Part shown: in pieces, positions 19,148-28,912 of the stretch
Layout of the letters: every line of letters starts with the position of its first letter
Numbering within the stretch: position 1 is the stretch's first letter
Assembly (NCBI RefSeq): GCF_002742685.1
Contig: NZ_PEDM01000011.1
Location: 1-64,000 of the forward strand
Source of the DNA: Anoxybacillus flavithermus
GTDB lineage: Bacteria; Bacillota; Bacilli; Bacillales; Anoxybacillaceae
Direction of reading: 5' to 3'
DNA: 64,000 nt
The notes under the pieces: model-generated
Databases searched by the model: none
Told to the model about the DNA's origin: nothing
The model's input: only the letters and a program-made list of their open reading frames with translations
Translations under genes and position numbers: made by a program

Positions 19148-20694
19148 TGGACATGTACGATAAAATAAACGAGTTATATGACCGTCGCCGAGAAATTGAG
19201 TTAGGCGGTGGAGACGATAAAATTGCAAAGCAACATGAAAAGGGAAAATTAACAGCAAGAGAGCGCATCGATCTTTTATTAGATGAAGGGACGTTCGTTG
19301 AGTTAAATCCGTTTATTGAACATCGTTGCACCGATTTTGGATTAGCGGGAAAAAAAGGTCCGGGTGATGGAGTTGTCACAGGATACGGCAAAATCGATGG
19401 ACGAACAGTATTTGTCTTTTCGCAAGACTTTACTGTATTCGGTGGAGCGCTTGGGGAGATGCATGCGAAAAAAATTGCGAATATTATGGATTTAGCAGCG
19501 AAAACAGGGGCTCCAATCATCGGATTAAACGATTCTGGTGGCGCGCGTATTCAAGAAGGGGTATTGTCACTAGACGGGTACGGACATATTTTTTATCGGA
19601 ACTCCATTTATTCTGGTGTCGTTCCGCAAATTTCTGTCATTATGGGTCCATGTGCAGGAGGGGCTGTCTATTCACCAGCCATTACCGATTTTGTTTTTAT
19701 GGTTGAAAAAACGAGCCAAATGTTTATTACGGGACCGAAAGTAATTGAAACGGTGACAGGAGAAAAAATTAGTGCCGAAGATTTAGGTGGCGCGCGCGTT
19801 CACAATACGATTAGCGGAAATGCTCACTTTTCAGGAGCGACAGAAGAAGAGGTGCTTGCGCAAGTACGACGACTATTAAGCTATCTTCCACAAAATTGTC
19901 AAGAAAAGCCGCCTGCTGCACCTGCACAAAAGGAAAGCGATTATCGTCCCGATTTAGCGGATGCCATTCCTATTGATGCGGTGCGTCCATACGATGTGCG
20001 AAACGTCGTGTGGCAAGTCGTTGACGAAGGATCGTTTATGGAAGTACAAAAAGATTTTGCGAAAAATATTGTCATCGGCTTTGCCCGCATAAAAGGAGAA
20101 GTTGTCGGACTTGTATGCAACCAGCCGAAGTTTATGGCGGGAGGACTAGATATCGATTCATCGGATAAAGCGGCGCGTTTTATTCGCTTTTGCGATTCAT
20201 TTAATATTCCGATTATTACATTTGAAGATGTGACAGGCTTTTTCCCAGGAGTCAAACAAGAGCACGGGGGAATCATTCGCCATGGAGCGAAAATTTTATA
20301 TGCGTATTCGGAAGCGACCGTGCCGAAAATAACGGTCATTTTACGGAAAGCATATGGCGGAGCATACGTTGCATTAAACAGTAAATCGATCGGAGCCGAT
20401 GTCGTATACGCATGGCCAAATGCAGAAATTGCCGTTATGGGACCACAAGGGGCAGCAAACATTATTTTCGCAAGCGACATCGAAAATAGTCCGAACCCAG
20501 AAGAAACGCGGGCGCAAAAAATTGAAGAATACCGCGATAAGTTCGCGAATCCGTATGTCGCAGCCAAGTACGGTATGGTCGATGACGTCATCGATCCGCG
20601 AGATACGAGAATCAAGCTCATTCAAGCGCTCGATATGCTTCGCCATAAACAGGAAGAGCGTCCAAAAAAGAAACATGGGAATATTCCGTTGTAG
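19147..20694 (+). CDS. mmdA: Propionyl/methylmalonyl-CoA carboxyltransferase subunit
   Basis: Carboxyltransferase of 515 residues, equivalent to B. subtilis YqjD and to PccB/MmdA. Visible features include GGGDDKIAKQHEKGKLTARERIDLLLDEG, the acyl-CoA oxyanion segment GAPIIGLNDSGGARIQEG, GPCAGGAVYSPA, and the C-terminal half with ILRKAYGGAYVAL. It transfers carboxyl groups between biotin carrier and propionyl-CoA. The biotin carboxylase and carrier partners are not in this window, so carboxylase and decarboxylase roles cannot be separated. Start overlaps the mce stop. Confidence 0.9.
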   Translation: MDMYDKINELYDRRREIELGGGDDKIAKQHEKGKLTARERIDLLLDEGTFVELNPFIEHRCTDFGLAGKKGPGDGVVTGYGKIDGRTVFVFSQDFTVFGGALGEMHAKKIANIMDLAAKTGAPIIGLNDSGGARIQEGVLSLDGYGHIFYRNSIYSGVVPQISVIMGPCAGGAVYSPAITDFVFMVEKTSQMFITGPKVIETVTGEKISAEDLGGARVHNTISGNAHFSGATEEEVLAQVRRLLSYLPQNCQEKPPAAPAQKESDYRPDLADAIPIDAVRPYDVRNVVWQVVDEGSFMEVQKDFAKNIVIGFARIKGEVVGLVCNQPKFMAGGLDIDSSDKAARFIRFCDSFNIPIITFEDVTGFFPGVKQEHGGIIRHGAKILYAYSEATVPKITVILRKAYGGAYVALNSKSIGADVVYAWPNAEIAVMGPQGAANIIFASDIENSPNPEETRAQKIEEYRDKFANPYVAAKYGMVDDVIDPRDTRIKLIQALDMLRHKQEERPKKKHGNIPL

Positions 20695-20701
20695 TAGAGA
20701 A

Positions 20702-20734
20702 AAGCGAACAGTGGGTGCACTGTTCGCTTTCCCT
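20702..20734. terminator. Terminator after mmdA, shared with PepSY gene
   Basis: Perfect 13-bp stem AAAGCGAACAGTG / CACTGTTCGCTTT with a 4-base loop. It lies between the convergent mmdA and PepSY genes. The stem ends act as short A/T runs for both directions. Confidence 0.75.
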
Positions 20735-22068
20735 TACGAGAACCATGTTTGCAATTTTGGAATGCGACGGATAACAATCCAATCGACAACAAAAGCGATG
20801 ACTAATGAAAGAGCGACTAAAGGCATGGTAAGTCCTAATACGATAATGATAAAGGTGACTATTCGCATCACTTTTTTGCTTTGTGGTGCAGGTGGTACAC
20901 CAAGTGCCCCATTTGGACGTCGTTTCCACCACATGACAACACCGCTATACGCAATGAAAATAAGACCGAGGCAAGTTACAAGACCGATCAATTGATTAAA
21001 TAAGCCGAAATATCGACCTTCATGAAGGGCAATGCCAATTTCGATCATTTTAGCTAGCCACCCATAATCTTTAAAGCGTAAATCTGCTAACACTTCCCCG
21101 CTATATTGATCAATATGTAATGTAGCTTGATCTTGCGGCAAGTTCGGAAAGACGGAAACGGTATATACTCCTTTTTCTCCTTCAGGGAAGTAAATAGAAA
21201 AGCCAGGGTGAACATGCCGATCTTTTGCAATTTGAATAACTGATTCAACCGGAATCGTCATTGCCCCATTTTGTTTCGATTCAGGCACAGGCATATTTTC
21301 TGCAGCCCATGGCACATCTGCGACCGATTTTGTTGGAACAACAGATTCAGGTATTTCATCCCATAATCCAGATGGATATCCTGTATGGGTGGCTGTAGCG
21401 ATTTGATTAATTTTATCGCCCATAAATCCAGCCCAAGGTAAACCGGTTAAAATAAGCAATAAAATAAACATAGAAAGCCAAATAGCAAGAACGGAATGAA
21501 TGTCTTTCCACATGACGCGCTTTCCTTCATGAAAGCGAATTTTTACAATGCCATATAAAGAGCGGTTTCGTGGCCACCATAAATATAATCCCGTTATTAA
21601 TAAAATAACGGCCCAACATGCTGCAAGTTCAACGATTCGATCACCAACTGTTCCGACCATGAGCTCGCCGTGCAACTTGACAATGATATTCATAAGCTTA
21701 TCTTCTTTTGCGAGTTTACCAACAATATCGCCGGTATATGGGTTAACAAAAACGATATAAGTTTTTCCATCTAAAACAATGCCCACTTCTGTTGAACGGT
21801 TAGGGGCATCGCTCGGACGATAGCTGACGACAGTGGCATTTTCATACGTGTTTTTGACTTGTTCAATCACGTAGCTTGGGGCTAGCTCATGTTCTCCCTC
21901 TTGAACATAATAGAGATCGTTGTATAAAACAGATTCAATTTGTGGCTTAAATAAGTAGATGGCTCCCGTAATGGAAAGAATAATTAAAAATGGCGCAAAA
22001 ATGATTCCAGCATAAAAGTGCCAACGCCATATTGCTTTGTAAAAATCTTTGTTCGTTAAGTAATCCAT
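20734..22068 (-). CDS. PepSY-associated transmembrane protein
   Basis: 444-residue inner membrane protein of the PepSY_TM family (COG3182-like), often linked with iron or siderophore uptake and reductase functions. I see a TM helix near 17-38 (FAPFLIILSITGAIYLF), PepSY-like extracellular segments (PYTGDIVGKL; DQYSGEVLADLRF), and further TM helices near 145-165, 195-215 and 355-380. The LHGELMVGTVGDRIVE and IALHEGRYFG segments carry the conserved membrane histidines. The start follows TTAGGAGG. It sits alone between mmdA and yqjE. I see no clear Fur box. Confidence 0.82.
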   Translation of the reverse strand: MDYLTNKDFYKAIWRWHFYAGIIFAPFLIILSITGAIYLFKPQIESVLYNDLYYVQEGEHELAPSYVIEQVKNTYENATVVSYRPSDAPNRSTEVGIVLDGKTYIVFVNPYTGDIVGKLAKEDKLMNIIVKLHGELMVGTVGDRIVELAACWAVILLITGLYLWWPRNRSLYGIVKIRFHEGKRVMWKDIHSVLAIWLSMFILLLILTGLPWAGFMGDKINQIATATHTGYPSGLWDEIPESVVPTKSVADVPWAAENMPVPESKQNGAMTIPVESVIQIAKDRHVHPGFSIYFPEGEKGVYTVSVFPNLPQDQATLHIDQYSGEVLADLRFKDYGWLAKMIEIGIALHEGRYFGLFNQLIGLVTCLGLIFIAYSGVVMWWKRRPNGALGVPPAPQSKKVMRIVTFIIIVLGLTMPLVALSLVIAFVVDWIVIRRIPKLQTWFS

Positions 22069-22232
22069 AAAAACCTCCTAATTTACTATGAAATGAAGTT
22101 CAAGATGAATGATATAATGAAATTGTGACAAATGTGTGAAATGAAAGAAAAAAATTATGTGTACATGTTCATCGCCATATGAAGGAATTTTCGTTATACT
22201 TAAAAGTGAGTACATTCATAGGAGGATGCATG

Positions 22233-23357
22233 ATGGTCAATAAGCAACGTTTAGTTGATGAATTTTTAGAACTTGTGCAAATTGATTCCGAAACAAAATA
22301 TGAACGTGACATTGCAGATGTGCTGAAAGCGAAGTTTGAAGCGCTCGGTTTACACGTTATTGAAGATGATACGACAGCACAAACCGGTCATGGTGCAGGA
22401 AACTTAATTTGCACATTGCCTGCGACAAAAGAAGGGATAGATCCGATTTACTTTACATCACACATGGATACGGTTGTGCCAGGAAAAGGGGTCAAGCCGT
22501 CGATTCAAGATGGATATATTGTGACAGATGGGACAACGATTTTAGGAGCGGACGATAAAGCAGGGCTTGCCGCCATGTTTGAAGCGATCCGAGTGTTAAA
22601 AGAAAAACAAATCGCGCACGGCACAATTCAATTTATTATTACTGTTGGAGAAGAATCTGGGCTCGTTGGGGCGAAGGCGCTTGATCCGTCGCTCATTCAA
22701 GCGAAATTTGGATATGCGCTAGATAGCGATGGAAAAGTTGGACAAATTATCGTTGCTGCTCCGACGCAAGCGAAGTTGAAAGTGACTGTTCACGGAAAGA
22801 CGGCTCATGCCGGTGTTGCACCAGAGCGTGGCGTGTCGGCAATTACAATCGCCGCGAAAGCGATTGCGCAAATGCCGCTCGGGCGCATCGATGAAGAAAC
22901 AACCGCAAACATCGGCCGTTTTGAAGGTGGAACACAAACAAATATCGTTTGCGATCGCGTTGACATTTTAGCAGAGGCGCGTTCGCTCGTTCCAGAAAAA
23001 ATGGAAGCGCAAGTCGCGAAAATGAAAGAAGCGTTTGAGCGAGTAGCGGAAGAAATGGGTGGTCGTGCAGATGTTCACGTGGAAGTGATGTACCCAGGAT
23101 TTAAATTTGGAGATGGGGATTATGTTGTTGAAGTAGCGAAGCGAGCGGCTGAAAAAATTGGTCGTCCGCATGAGCTGTTGCGTAGCGGTGGGGGTAGCGA
23201 TGCGAATGTCATTGCAGGATTTGGCATTCCAACCGTAAACTTAGCGATCGGTTATGAAGACATTCATACAACAAATGAACGGATGCCAATTGAAGAACTT
23301 GTCAAAGCAACGGAGATGGTGCTTGCCATTATTGAGGAAGTAGCGACAAGGGGGTGA
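22233..23357 (+). CDS. yqjE: PepT-like M20 peptidase YqjE
   Basis: Zinc peptidase of the M20/M25/M40 family, 374 residues. Metal-binding motifs are in order: SHMDTVVPG (His, Asp), GADDKAG (bridging Asp), the catalytic Glu pair in GEESG and later DSDG. The dimerisation domain contains KTAHAGVAPERG. The start is the second of two adjacent ATGs, 7 bases from GGAGG. The longer reading from 22179 adds 18 unconserved residues. Four bases separate it from the cheW-like gene. The substrate is unknown; tripeptidase activity is family inference. Confidence 0.87.
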   Translation: MVNKQRLVDEFLELVQIDSETKYERDIADVLKAKFEALGLHVIEDDTTAQTGHGAGNLICTLPATKEGIDPIYFTSHMDTVVPGKGVKPSIQDGYIVTDGTTILGADDKAGLAAMFEAIRVLKEKQIAHGTIQFIITVGEESGLVGAKALDPSLIQAKFGYALDSDGKVGQIIVAAPTQAKLKVTVHGKTAHAGVAPERGVSAITIAAKAIAQMPLGRIDEETTANIGRFEGGTQTNIVCDRVDILAEARSLVPEKMEAQVAKMKEAFERVAEEMGGRADVHVEVMYPGFKFGDGDYVVEVAKRAAEKIGRPHELLRSGGGSDANVIAGFGIPTVNLAIGYEDIHTTNERMPIEELVKATEMVLAIIEEVATRG

Positions 23358-23361
23358 AACG

Positions 23362-23829
23362 ATGGAGAAAGTCGTCGTTTTTCAACTTGCGAATGAACAA
23401 TATGCCATTCCGGTTGAACATGTTGTTTCCATCGAAAAAATGAGCCATCCGACGATCATTCCGGGAATGCCTTCGTATATGCTCGGTGTTGTGCGCATTC
23501 GCGGTGAACTCGTTCCTGTGCTTGATACGTCGCAAATTTTATATCGCCGTCCATATACGGAAACAGAAAAAACGCGCCTCATCGTTGTGCATACAGACGA
23601 TGTACATGTCGCGTTTATTGTAGACGATGCAAAAGAAATTATTGATATCCCGTCACATATGATGAAGCAAGTCAATATGCTCGCTTATCAACAAACGCCA
23701 TATTTCATCGGTATTGCGAACTTGCCTGATCGGCTAATTACCGTCATTGATCCGACAATATTGTTCGATCATTTAGAAGGATCAAGTACTATTAAAGAAC
23801 ATATAAAAAATGAGAAACAGAACACTTGA
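23362..23829 (+). CDS. Orphan CheW-domain protein
   Basis: 155 residues consisting of one CheW domain: VVFQLANEQYAIPVEHVVSIEKM, then GMPSYMLGVVRIRGELVPVLDTSQIL and IGIANLPDRLITVIDPTILF. CheW couples chemoreceptors to the kinase CheA. No other chemotaxis gene is near. The gene is 4 bases after yqjE and is preceded by AAGGGGGTG, so the two are probably co-transcribed. A short 25-residue polar tail follows the domain. Confidence 0.85.
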   Translation: MEKVVVFQLANEQYAIPVEHVVSIEKMSHPTIIPGMPSYMLGVVRIRGELVPVLDTSQILYRRPYTETEKTRLIVVHTDDVHVAFIVDDAKEIIDIPSHMMKQVNMLAYQQTPYFIGIANLPDRLITVIDPTILFDHLEGSSTIKEHIKNEKQNT

Positions 23830-23894
23830 ACGAGAAAAGATGATTATGGTATGTTCTTTTTTGAACAATCAAAATATAGAAAGGAACGTTTGCT

Positions 23895-25304
23895 ATGGCG
23901 AAACAACAAATTGGTGTGATCGGTTTAGCGGTCATGGGAAAAAACTTGGCGCTTAACATTGAAAGCCGTGGATATTCCGTTGCCGTATATAACCGTTCAC
24001 GCGAAAAAACAGACGAGTTTTTAAAAGAAGCGGAAGGGAAAAACGTCGTCGGTACATATAGCATCGAACAGTTTGTTAACGCGCTTGAGAAGCCGCGGAA
24101 AATTTTGTTGATGGTAAAAGCAGGTGCCGCAACAGACGCAACCATTGAGCAACTAAAGCCGTATTTAGAAAAAGGCGATATCGTGATTGATGGCGGCAAC
24201 ACGTATTTTAAAGATACACAACGCCGCAATAAAGAACTTGCTGAGCTTGGCATTCATTTCATCGGGACAGGCGTTTCTGGTGGAGAAGAAGGGGCGTTAA
24301 AAGGACCTTCGATTATGCCAGGTGGACAAAAAGAAGCGCATGAACTCGTTCGCCCGATTTTCGAAGCGATTGCGGCAAAAGTCGATGGCGAACCGTGCAC
24401 GACATACATCGGTCCAGACGGTGCGGGCCATTACGTAAAAATGGTGCATAACGGCATTGAATATGGCGATATGCAATTAATTGCCGAAGCATACTTTTTA
24501 TTAAAGCATGTGCTCGGATTAAATGCCAAAGAGCTTCATGAAGTGTTTGCGGAGTGGAATAAAGGTGAATTAGATAGCTATTTAATCGAAATTACGGCAG
24601 ACATTTTCACGAAAATCGATGAAGAAACTGGCAAACCGCTCGTCGATGTTATTTTAGACAAAGCAGGGCAAAAAGGAACAGGAAAATGGACGAGCCAAAA
24701 CGCGCTCGATTTAGGTGTTCCGCTTCCAATTATTACGGAATCGGTATTTGCTCGCTTTATTTCTGCAATGAAAGAAGAGCGCGTGAAAGCAAGCAAGCTA
24801 TTAGCTGGCCCAGCAGTGAAGCCGTATGAAGGCGATCGCGCGCACTTTATTGAAGCTGTTCGCCGTGCGCTTTACATGAGCAAAATTTGCTCGTACGCCC
24901 AAGGCTTTGCGCAAATGAAAGCCGCATCCGAAGAATACAACTGGAATTTACAATACGGGAATATCGCGATGATTTTCCGCGGCGGCTGCATCATTCGTGC
25001 GCAATTTTTGCAAAAAATTAAAGAAGCGTATGACCGCGACCCGGCGCTTCCAAACTTATTGCTTGACCCATACTTTAAAGAAATCGTCGAAAACTATCAA
25101 CAATCGCTCCGCGAAATCGTCGCAACGGCAGCAATGCGCGGCATCCCAGTACCAGCGTTCGCAAGCGCCTTAGCCTACTACGACAGCTATCGGATGGAAA
25201 CATTGCCAGCGAACCTTATCCAAGCCCAGCGCGACTACTTCGGTGCCCACACATACGAGCGCATCGACAAAGAAGGCATTTTCCATACGGAATGGTTAAA
25301 ATAA
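23895..25304 (+). CDS. gndA: 6-Phosphogluconate dehydrogenase
   Basis: Pentose phosphate pathway enzyme making ribulose-5-phosphate, CO2 and NADPH. The 469 residues include an N-terminal dinucleotide fold ([21 protein letters not shown]), the substrate motif [19 protein letters not shown], the catalytic lysine segment [22 protein letters not shown], and a C-terminal [16 protein letters not shown]-like tail. Equivalent to B. subtilis YqjI, the NADP-dependent form. The zwf gene lies convergent 1.2 kb downstream. AGAAAGGAACG precedes the start. Confidence 0.95.
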   Translation: MAKQQIGVIGLAVMGKNLALNIESRGYSVAVYNRSREKTDEFLKEAEGKNVVGTYSIEQFVNALEKPRKILLMVKAGAATDATIEQLKPYLEKGDIVIDGGNTYFKDTQRRNKELAELGIHFIGTGVSGGEEGALKGPSIMPGGQKEAHELVRPIFEAIAAKVDGEPCTTYIGPDGAGHYVKMVHNGIEYGDMQLIAEAYFLLKHVLGLNAKELHEVFAEWNKGELDSYLIEITADIFTKIDEETGKPLVDVILDKAGQKGTGKWTSQNALDLGVPLPIITESVFARFISAMKEERVKASKLLAGPAVKPYEGDRAHFIEAVRRALYMSKICSYAQGFAQMKAASEEYNWNLQYGNIAMIFRGGCIIRAQFLQKIKEAYDRDPALPNLLLDPYFKEIVENYQQSLREIVATAAMRGIPVPAFASALAYYDSYRMETLPANLIQAQRDYFGAHTYERIDKEGIFHTEWLK

Positions 25305-25310
25305 ACGAAC

Positions 25311-25344
25311 ACCCCCTAGGGCAAGAGGCTCTAGGGGGTTTTTA
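25311..25344 (+). terminator. Terminator of gndA
   Basis: Stem ACCCCCTAG (25311-25319) / CTAGGGGGT (25331-25339) followed by TTTTT. A classic intrinsic terminator. Confidence 0.9.
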
Positions 25345-25351
25345 AGAGAAT

Positions 25352-25387
25352 TTATAAAATCCCCCTCACCATGCGATGAGGGGGATT
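25352..25387 (-). terminator. Terminator of the zwf-cyclase operon
   Basis: Perfect 11-bp stem AATCCCCCTCA / TGAGGGGGATT (25358-25368 and 25377-25387). On the minus strand it is followed by TTATAAATT. Confidence 0.8.
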
Positions 25388-25389
25388 GT

Positions 25390-26001
25390 TTATTGTTCAA
25401 ATAACAATACACGCGCTGGGGCGGCGTCGGTGCCGACGAGTTTAAGCGGAGCAGCGACCATCCAATATTCGCCTGCTGGAACGTCTTTTAGGCGAAGTCC
25501 TTCGATCACAATAATACCGTGACCGAACAACGTTTTATGTGTTGGGTGTCCCGCTTGGTTGCGTTCGACGCCGAGCGCGTCAATGCCGACGCCGCGAATG
25601 CGTTTTTCTGCTAAGTGCATCGCAGCATCTTCGGCAACGTAAATAAATTCAAAGTTAAAAGCGTCGTCGAACGAGTTTTTTGTTTTGAATAAGAGAAAAT
25701 CATTTTCTTGAATATCAAAATGAATGAGATCTTCTTTTGTAATGCGATCATGGACGTTTGTGACGTCTAATACTTTGCAGTAGCCGACGAGTTTTTCAAG
25801 CGGAATCGTTTCAAACGTTTCTCCGTTTTTTACCATATGGAGCGGTGCGTCAATGTGCGTGCCGGTATGTACATCCATGTCGATGCGCGATTCAGTGACG
25901 TAATCGTTCGTGACGGTCGTTAGTTTCGGTTGTTTTTCCGGCTTATTTTTATACACAGGCATGCCTTCAAAAATTGGAGCGGTGGCATCGTACATTTTCA
26001 T
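25390..26001 (-). CDS. Cyclase-family metal hydrolase
   Basis: 203 residues of the cyclase family (kynurenine formamidase and isatin hydrolase relatives), with the metal motif HTGTHIDAPLHM near 45-56 and a later GHGIIVIEGLRL segment. Such enzymes hydrolyse amides, esters or lactones. The gene begins 13 bases after zwf and is followed by a terminator, so it is transcribed with zwf. The start has GGAGGAAC. No tryptophan catabolism genes are nearby, so kynurenine formamidase is not supported by context. Confidence 0.85.
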   Translation of the reverse strand: MKMYDATAPIFEGMPVYKNKPEKQPKLTTVTNDYVTESRIDMDVHTGTHIDAPLHMVKNGETFETIPLEKLVGYCKVLDVTNVHDRITKEDLIHFDIQENDFLLFKTKNSFDDAFNFEFIYVAEDAAMHLAEKRIRGVGIDALGVERNQAGHPTHKTLFGHGIIVIEGLRLKDVPAGEYWMVAAPLKLVGTDAAPARVLLFEQ

Positions 26002-26014
26002 GTTTTGTTCCTCC

Positions 26015-27502
26015 TTACATTGTTCCGTTTAGCGACCACCAGTGGAAGCCGTCTTTTTGTAATAGTTCATCTGCCTTTTTTGGTCCCATCGAGCCAGCTT
26101 CGTAGTTCGGGAAGTCAGCGGCTTTCGTGTTTGCCCATACTTCAGAAATCGGGTCGACAAAGCTCCATGAGGCAGCGACTTCATCCCAATGCGTAAAGTT
26201 TGTCGCATCGCCGCGCATGCAGTCATATAACAATTTCTCATACGCTTCTGGTGTATTAATGCCGTCGATGCAGTTGTTGCAGTAATCGAGCTTAATTGGC
26301 GTCGTTTTCATGCTTTCGCCGCTTTTTTTCGCGTTTAAATGGAGGGTAATGCCTTCATCGGGCTGAATATGGATGACGAGCAAGTTCGGATGAACGTGTT
26401 CGCTTGTGCGATAATATAAGTTCATCGGCACATCTTTAAATTGTACAACGATTTTCGTCGATTTTTCCGTCATTCGTTTTCCTGTTCGTATGTAAAATGG
26501 CACACCTGCCCAGCGGAAGTTGTCGATCATTAATTTCCCTGCAACAAACGTTTCTGTATTGGAGTTTGGATCGACGTTATGTTCTTCACGATATCCGACG
26601 ACTTGTTGCCCGCCCACGATGCCGCGTCCGTATTGCCCGCGCACGAAATAGTTATCGACATCATCATGTGTCATCGGACGAAGCGCACGAAGCACTTTCA
26701 CTTTTTCGCTGCGGATGTCATCTGTTGTCAGCTTAATTGGCGGCTCCATTGCGAGAAGGGCAACCATTTGCAGCATATGGTTTTGCACCATATCGCGAAG
26801 CGCACCAGAATGATCATAGTAGCGACCGCGATCTTCCACCCCGAGCGTTTCGCTCGATGTAATTTGAATGTTGGCAATAAAGCGATTGTTCCAAAGCGGT
26901 TCAAAAATGGCGTTTGCAAAGCGAATGACTTCAATGTTTTGCACCATTTCTTTGCCGAGATAATGGTCAATCCGGAAAATTTGTTCCTCGGAAAACGATT
27001 GTCGAATTTCTTCATTTAATTTTTGTGCGCTTTGCAAATCGTGTCCGAACGGTTTTTCAATGACTAATCGCGTCCAGCCGTTTGTCGCTGTCAGTCCTTC
27101 TGATTTTAAATGCGATGTAATCGTTCCGAAAAACTCAGGCGCCATCGCCAAGTAAAAAATGCGGTTGCCCGGAATATGAAATTGCTCTTCCACACGCGTT
27201 AATAATTCATTTAATTGTTCGTATGATTGCGTATTTGTTGCATCTAATGAATGATAGTAAAAATGAGAAATAAATTTTTCATCTATTAATTCTTGTTTTG
27301 TTGCCTCTTCAATCGTTTCTTTTACGTAATGACGAAACGATTCATCTGTATGGGGGCGACGAGCGACGCCAACAACCGCAAACTGTTCAGAAAGCTTTCC
27401 TTTTTGATAAAGTTTATAAATAGATGGGAATAATTTGCGTTTTGCTAAGTCGCCAGTCGCGCCAAAAATAACAATTGTTGCTTTTGGTTGTACGTCATTC
27501 AC
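26015..27502 (-). CDS. zwf: Glucose-6-phosphate dehydrogenase
   Basis: Oxidises glucose-6-phosphate to 6-phosphogluconolactone with NADP reduction. The 495 residues carry the nucleotide-binding IFGATGDLAKRKLFPS, the active-site RIDHYLGKEMVQN with the catalytic histidine, and the EKPFGHDL segment. The start is a GTG; GTGAGG lies about 10 bases upstream. It is divergent from rnz and co-oriented with the cyclase-family gene. Confidence 0.95.
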   Translation of the reverse strand: MNDVQPKATIVIFGATGDLAKRKLFPSIYKLYQKGKLSEQFAVVGVARRPHTDESFRHYVKETIEEATKQELIDEKFISHFYYHSLDATNTQSYEQLNELLTRVEEQFHIPGNRIFYLAMAPEFFGTITSHLKSEGLTATNGWTRLVIEKPFGHDLQSAQKLNEEIRQSFSEEQIFRIDHYLGKEMVQNIEVIRFANAIFEPLWNNRFIANIQITSSETLGVEDRGRYYDHSGALRDMVQNHMLQMVALLAMEPPIKLTTDDIRSEKVKVLRALRPMTHDDVDNYFVRGQYGRGIVGGQQVVGYREEHNVDPNSNTETFVAGKLMIDNFRWAGVPFYIRTGKRMTEKSTKIVVQFKDVPMNLYYRTSEHVHPNLLVIHIQPDEGITLHLNAKKSGESMKTTPIKLDYCNNCIDGINTPEAYEKLLYDCMRGDATNFTHWDEVAASWSFVDPISEVWANTKAADFPNYEAGSMGPKKADELLQKDGFHWWSLNGTM

Positions 27503-27621
27503 GGACCATATACCTCACTTTTATTCATTTTTTGAAAGGTTCATGATAATGTAATTTTAGAGGTTTATTGTGGTAAACGCAAATGTTTTATCCGACTAAA
27601 GAAAAGAGAGGAGTTTGTAGC

Positions 27622-28560
27622 GTGGAATTATTGTTTTTAGGAACGGGCTCTGGTGTCCCGTCGAAAGGGAGAAACGTATCGGCGATTGCCCTTCAGTTAT
27701 TAGAAGAAAGAGGAGCGACATGGCTGTTTGATTGCGGTGAAGCAACGCAACATCAAATTTTACATACGTCTATTCGCCCGCGACGCATTGAACGTATTTT
27801 TATTACTCATTTACACGGCGATCACATTTTTGGTTTACCGGGGTTGCTTGGAAGTCGCTCATTTCAAGGTGGAGAGACTCCTCTTTTTGTTTATGGTCCG
27901 GCTGGTATTCGTTCGTTTATCGAAACATCACTAACGGTAAGCGGTACGCGACTGAAATATGAGTTGTATATTGAAGAGTTTACAGAAGGAGTCATCTTTG
28001 AAGATGAGCAGTTTATTGTTACAGCGAAATTGCTTGATCATGGTTTACCTTCATACGGTTTCCGAATCGTTGAAAAAGATTTACCGGGTACGTTGCTCGT
28101 TGACGAGTTGCGTGCCCTCGGGGTGAAGCCAGGTCCCATTTATCAACAGATTAAACGAGGAGAGCTTGTTACGTTAGACGATGGAACGGTGATTGATGGA
28201 CGCAAATTTGTTGCCTCGCCAAAAAAAGGACGTATGATTGCGATTATGGGAGATACGCGTTATTGTGAGGCAAGTGTGGAACTTGCCGAAGGAGTGGACG
28301 TGCTCGTACATGAAGCAACGTTTAGTGCAAACGAAGCCCATTTAGCGCGAGATTACTATCATTCCACAACGGTGCAGGCGGCTGAGGTGGCGAAGCGGGC
28401 TGGAGCGAAGCAGCTTATTTTGACACATATTAGTTCCCGTTACCAAGGAGAGATGTGTGACGAACTCGTTGAAGAAGCGAAAACGATTTTTCCAAATGTC
28501 GCGCTTGCCTTTGATTTTTCATCATTTCCAATTATAAGAAAAGGGAATGATGAGAGATGA
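27622..28560 (+). CDS. rnz: Ribonuclease Z
   Basis: Zinc endonuclease removing tRNA 3' trailers. 312 residues of metallo-beta-lactamase fold with [27 protein letters not shown], the GDTRY Asp segment, HEATF and LTHISSRYQ. The GTG at 27622 ([18 protein letters not shown]) follows AGAGAGGAG. The 13 extra residues of the longer reading are not family-like. Equivalent to B. subtilis YqjK. The stop overlaps the next start. Confidence 0.94.
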   Translation: MELLFLGTGSGVPSKGRNVSAIALQLLEERGATWLFDCGEATQHQILHTSIRPRRIERIFITHLHGDHIFGLPGLLGSRSFQGGETPLFVYGPAGIRSFIETSLTVSGTRLKYELYIEEFTEGVIFEDEQFIVTAKLLDHGLPSYGFRIVEKDLPGTLLVDELRALGVKPGPIYQQIKRGELVTLDDGTVIDGRKFVASPKKGRMIAIMGDTRYCEASVELAEGVDVLVHEATFSANEAHLARDYYHSTTVQAAEVAKRAGAKQLILTHISSRYQGEMCDELVEEAKTIFPNVALAFDFSSFPIIRKGNDER

Positions 28561-28874
28561 TCGAGGTAAAAGGAAGCGTCATCGACAAACAGACACGATG
28601 TGTACATTATCATAGTGAACGCGATGTTATCGCGATTAAGTTTTATTGTTGCCAAACGTACTTCCCGTGCGTGCACTGTCATGAAGAACATGGTTGCGGA
28701 AAACATGCGGTATGGCCAAAAGAACGTTTTCATGAAAAGGCGATTTTATGCGGGGTTTGTCAAACGGAGCTGACGATTAAACAATATATGACGAGCAATT
28801 ACCATTGTCCACATTGCAACGCGGCGTTTAATCCGGGATGTCAACTTCACGCACATTATTATTTTGAAGTATAA
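28557..28874 (+). CDS. CHY-type zinc finger protein
   Basis: 105 residues rich in Cys and His: [55 protein letters not shown]. This is the CHY zinc finger arrangement, binding several zinc ions. The function of the stand-alone bacterial form is unknown. It overlaps rnz by four bases (ATGA), so it is likely made with RNase Z. Confidence 0.85.
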   Translation: MIEVKGSVIDKQTRCVHYHSERDVIAIKFYCCQTYFPCVHCHEEHGCGKHAVWPKERFHEKAILCGVCQTELTIKQYMTSNYHCPHCNAAFNPGCQLHAHYYFEV

Positions 28875-28906
28875 AAAGGATGTCCGCCACATTGGACATC
28901 CTTTGT
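28875..28906. terminator. Bidirectional terminator between CHY protein gene and namA
   Basis: Perfect 11-bp stem AAAGGATGTCC / GGACATCCTTT (28875-28885, 28894-28904), with A/T runs on both sides. Confidence 0.8.
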
Positions 28907-28912
28907 TGTGTT

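Noticed and set aside
19941-20621. 226-residue open frame antisense to mmdA
   Set aside because: It mirrors codon-biased mmdA on the other strand, has no ribosome site and no recognisable domain.
20399-20995. 198-residue plus-strand frame over mmdA end and the PepSY gene
   Set aside because: It crosses a strong terminator and two real genes in other frames.
26579-27019. 146-residue plus-strand frame inside zwf
   Set aside because: Antisense shadow with no ribosome site or domain.
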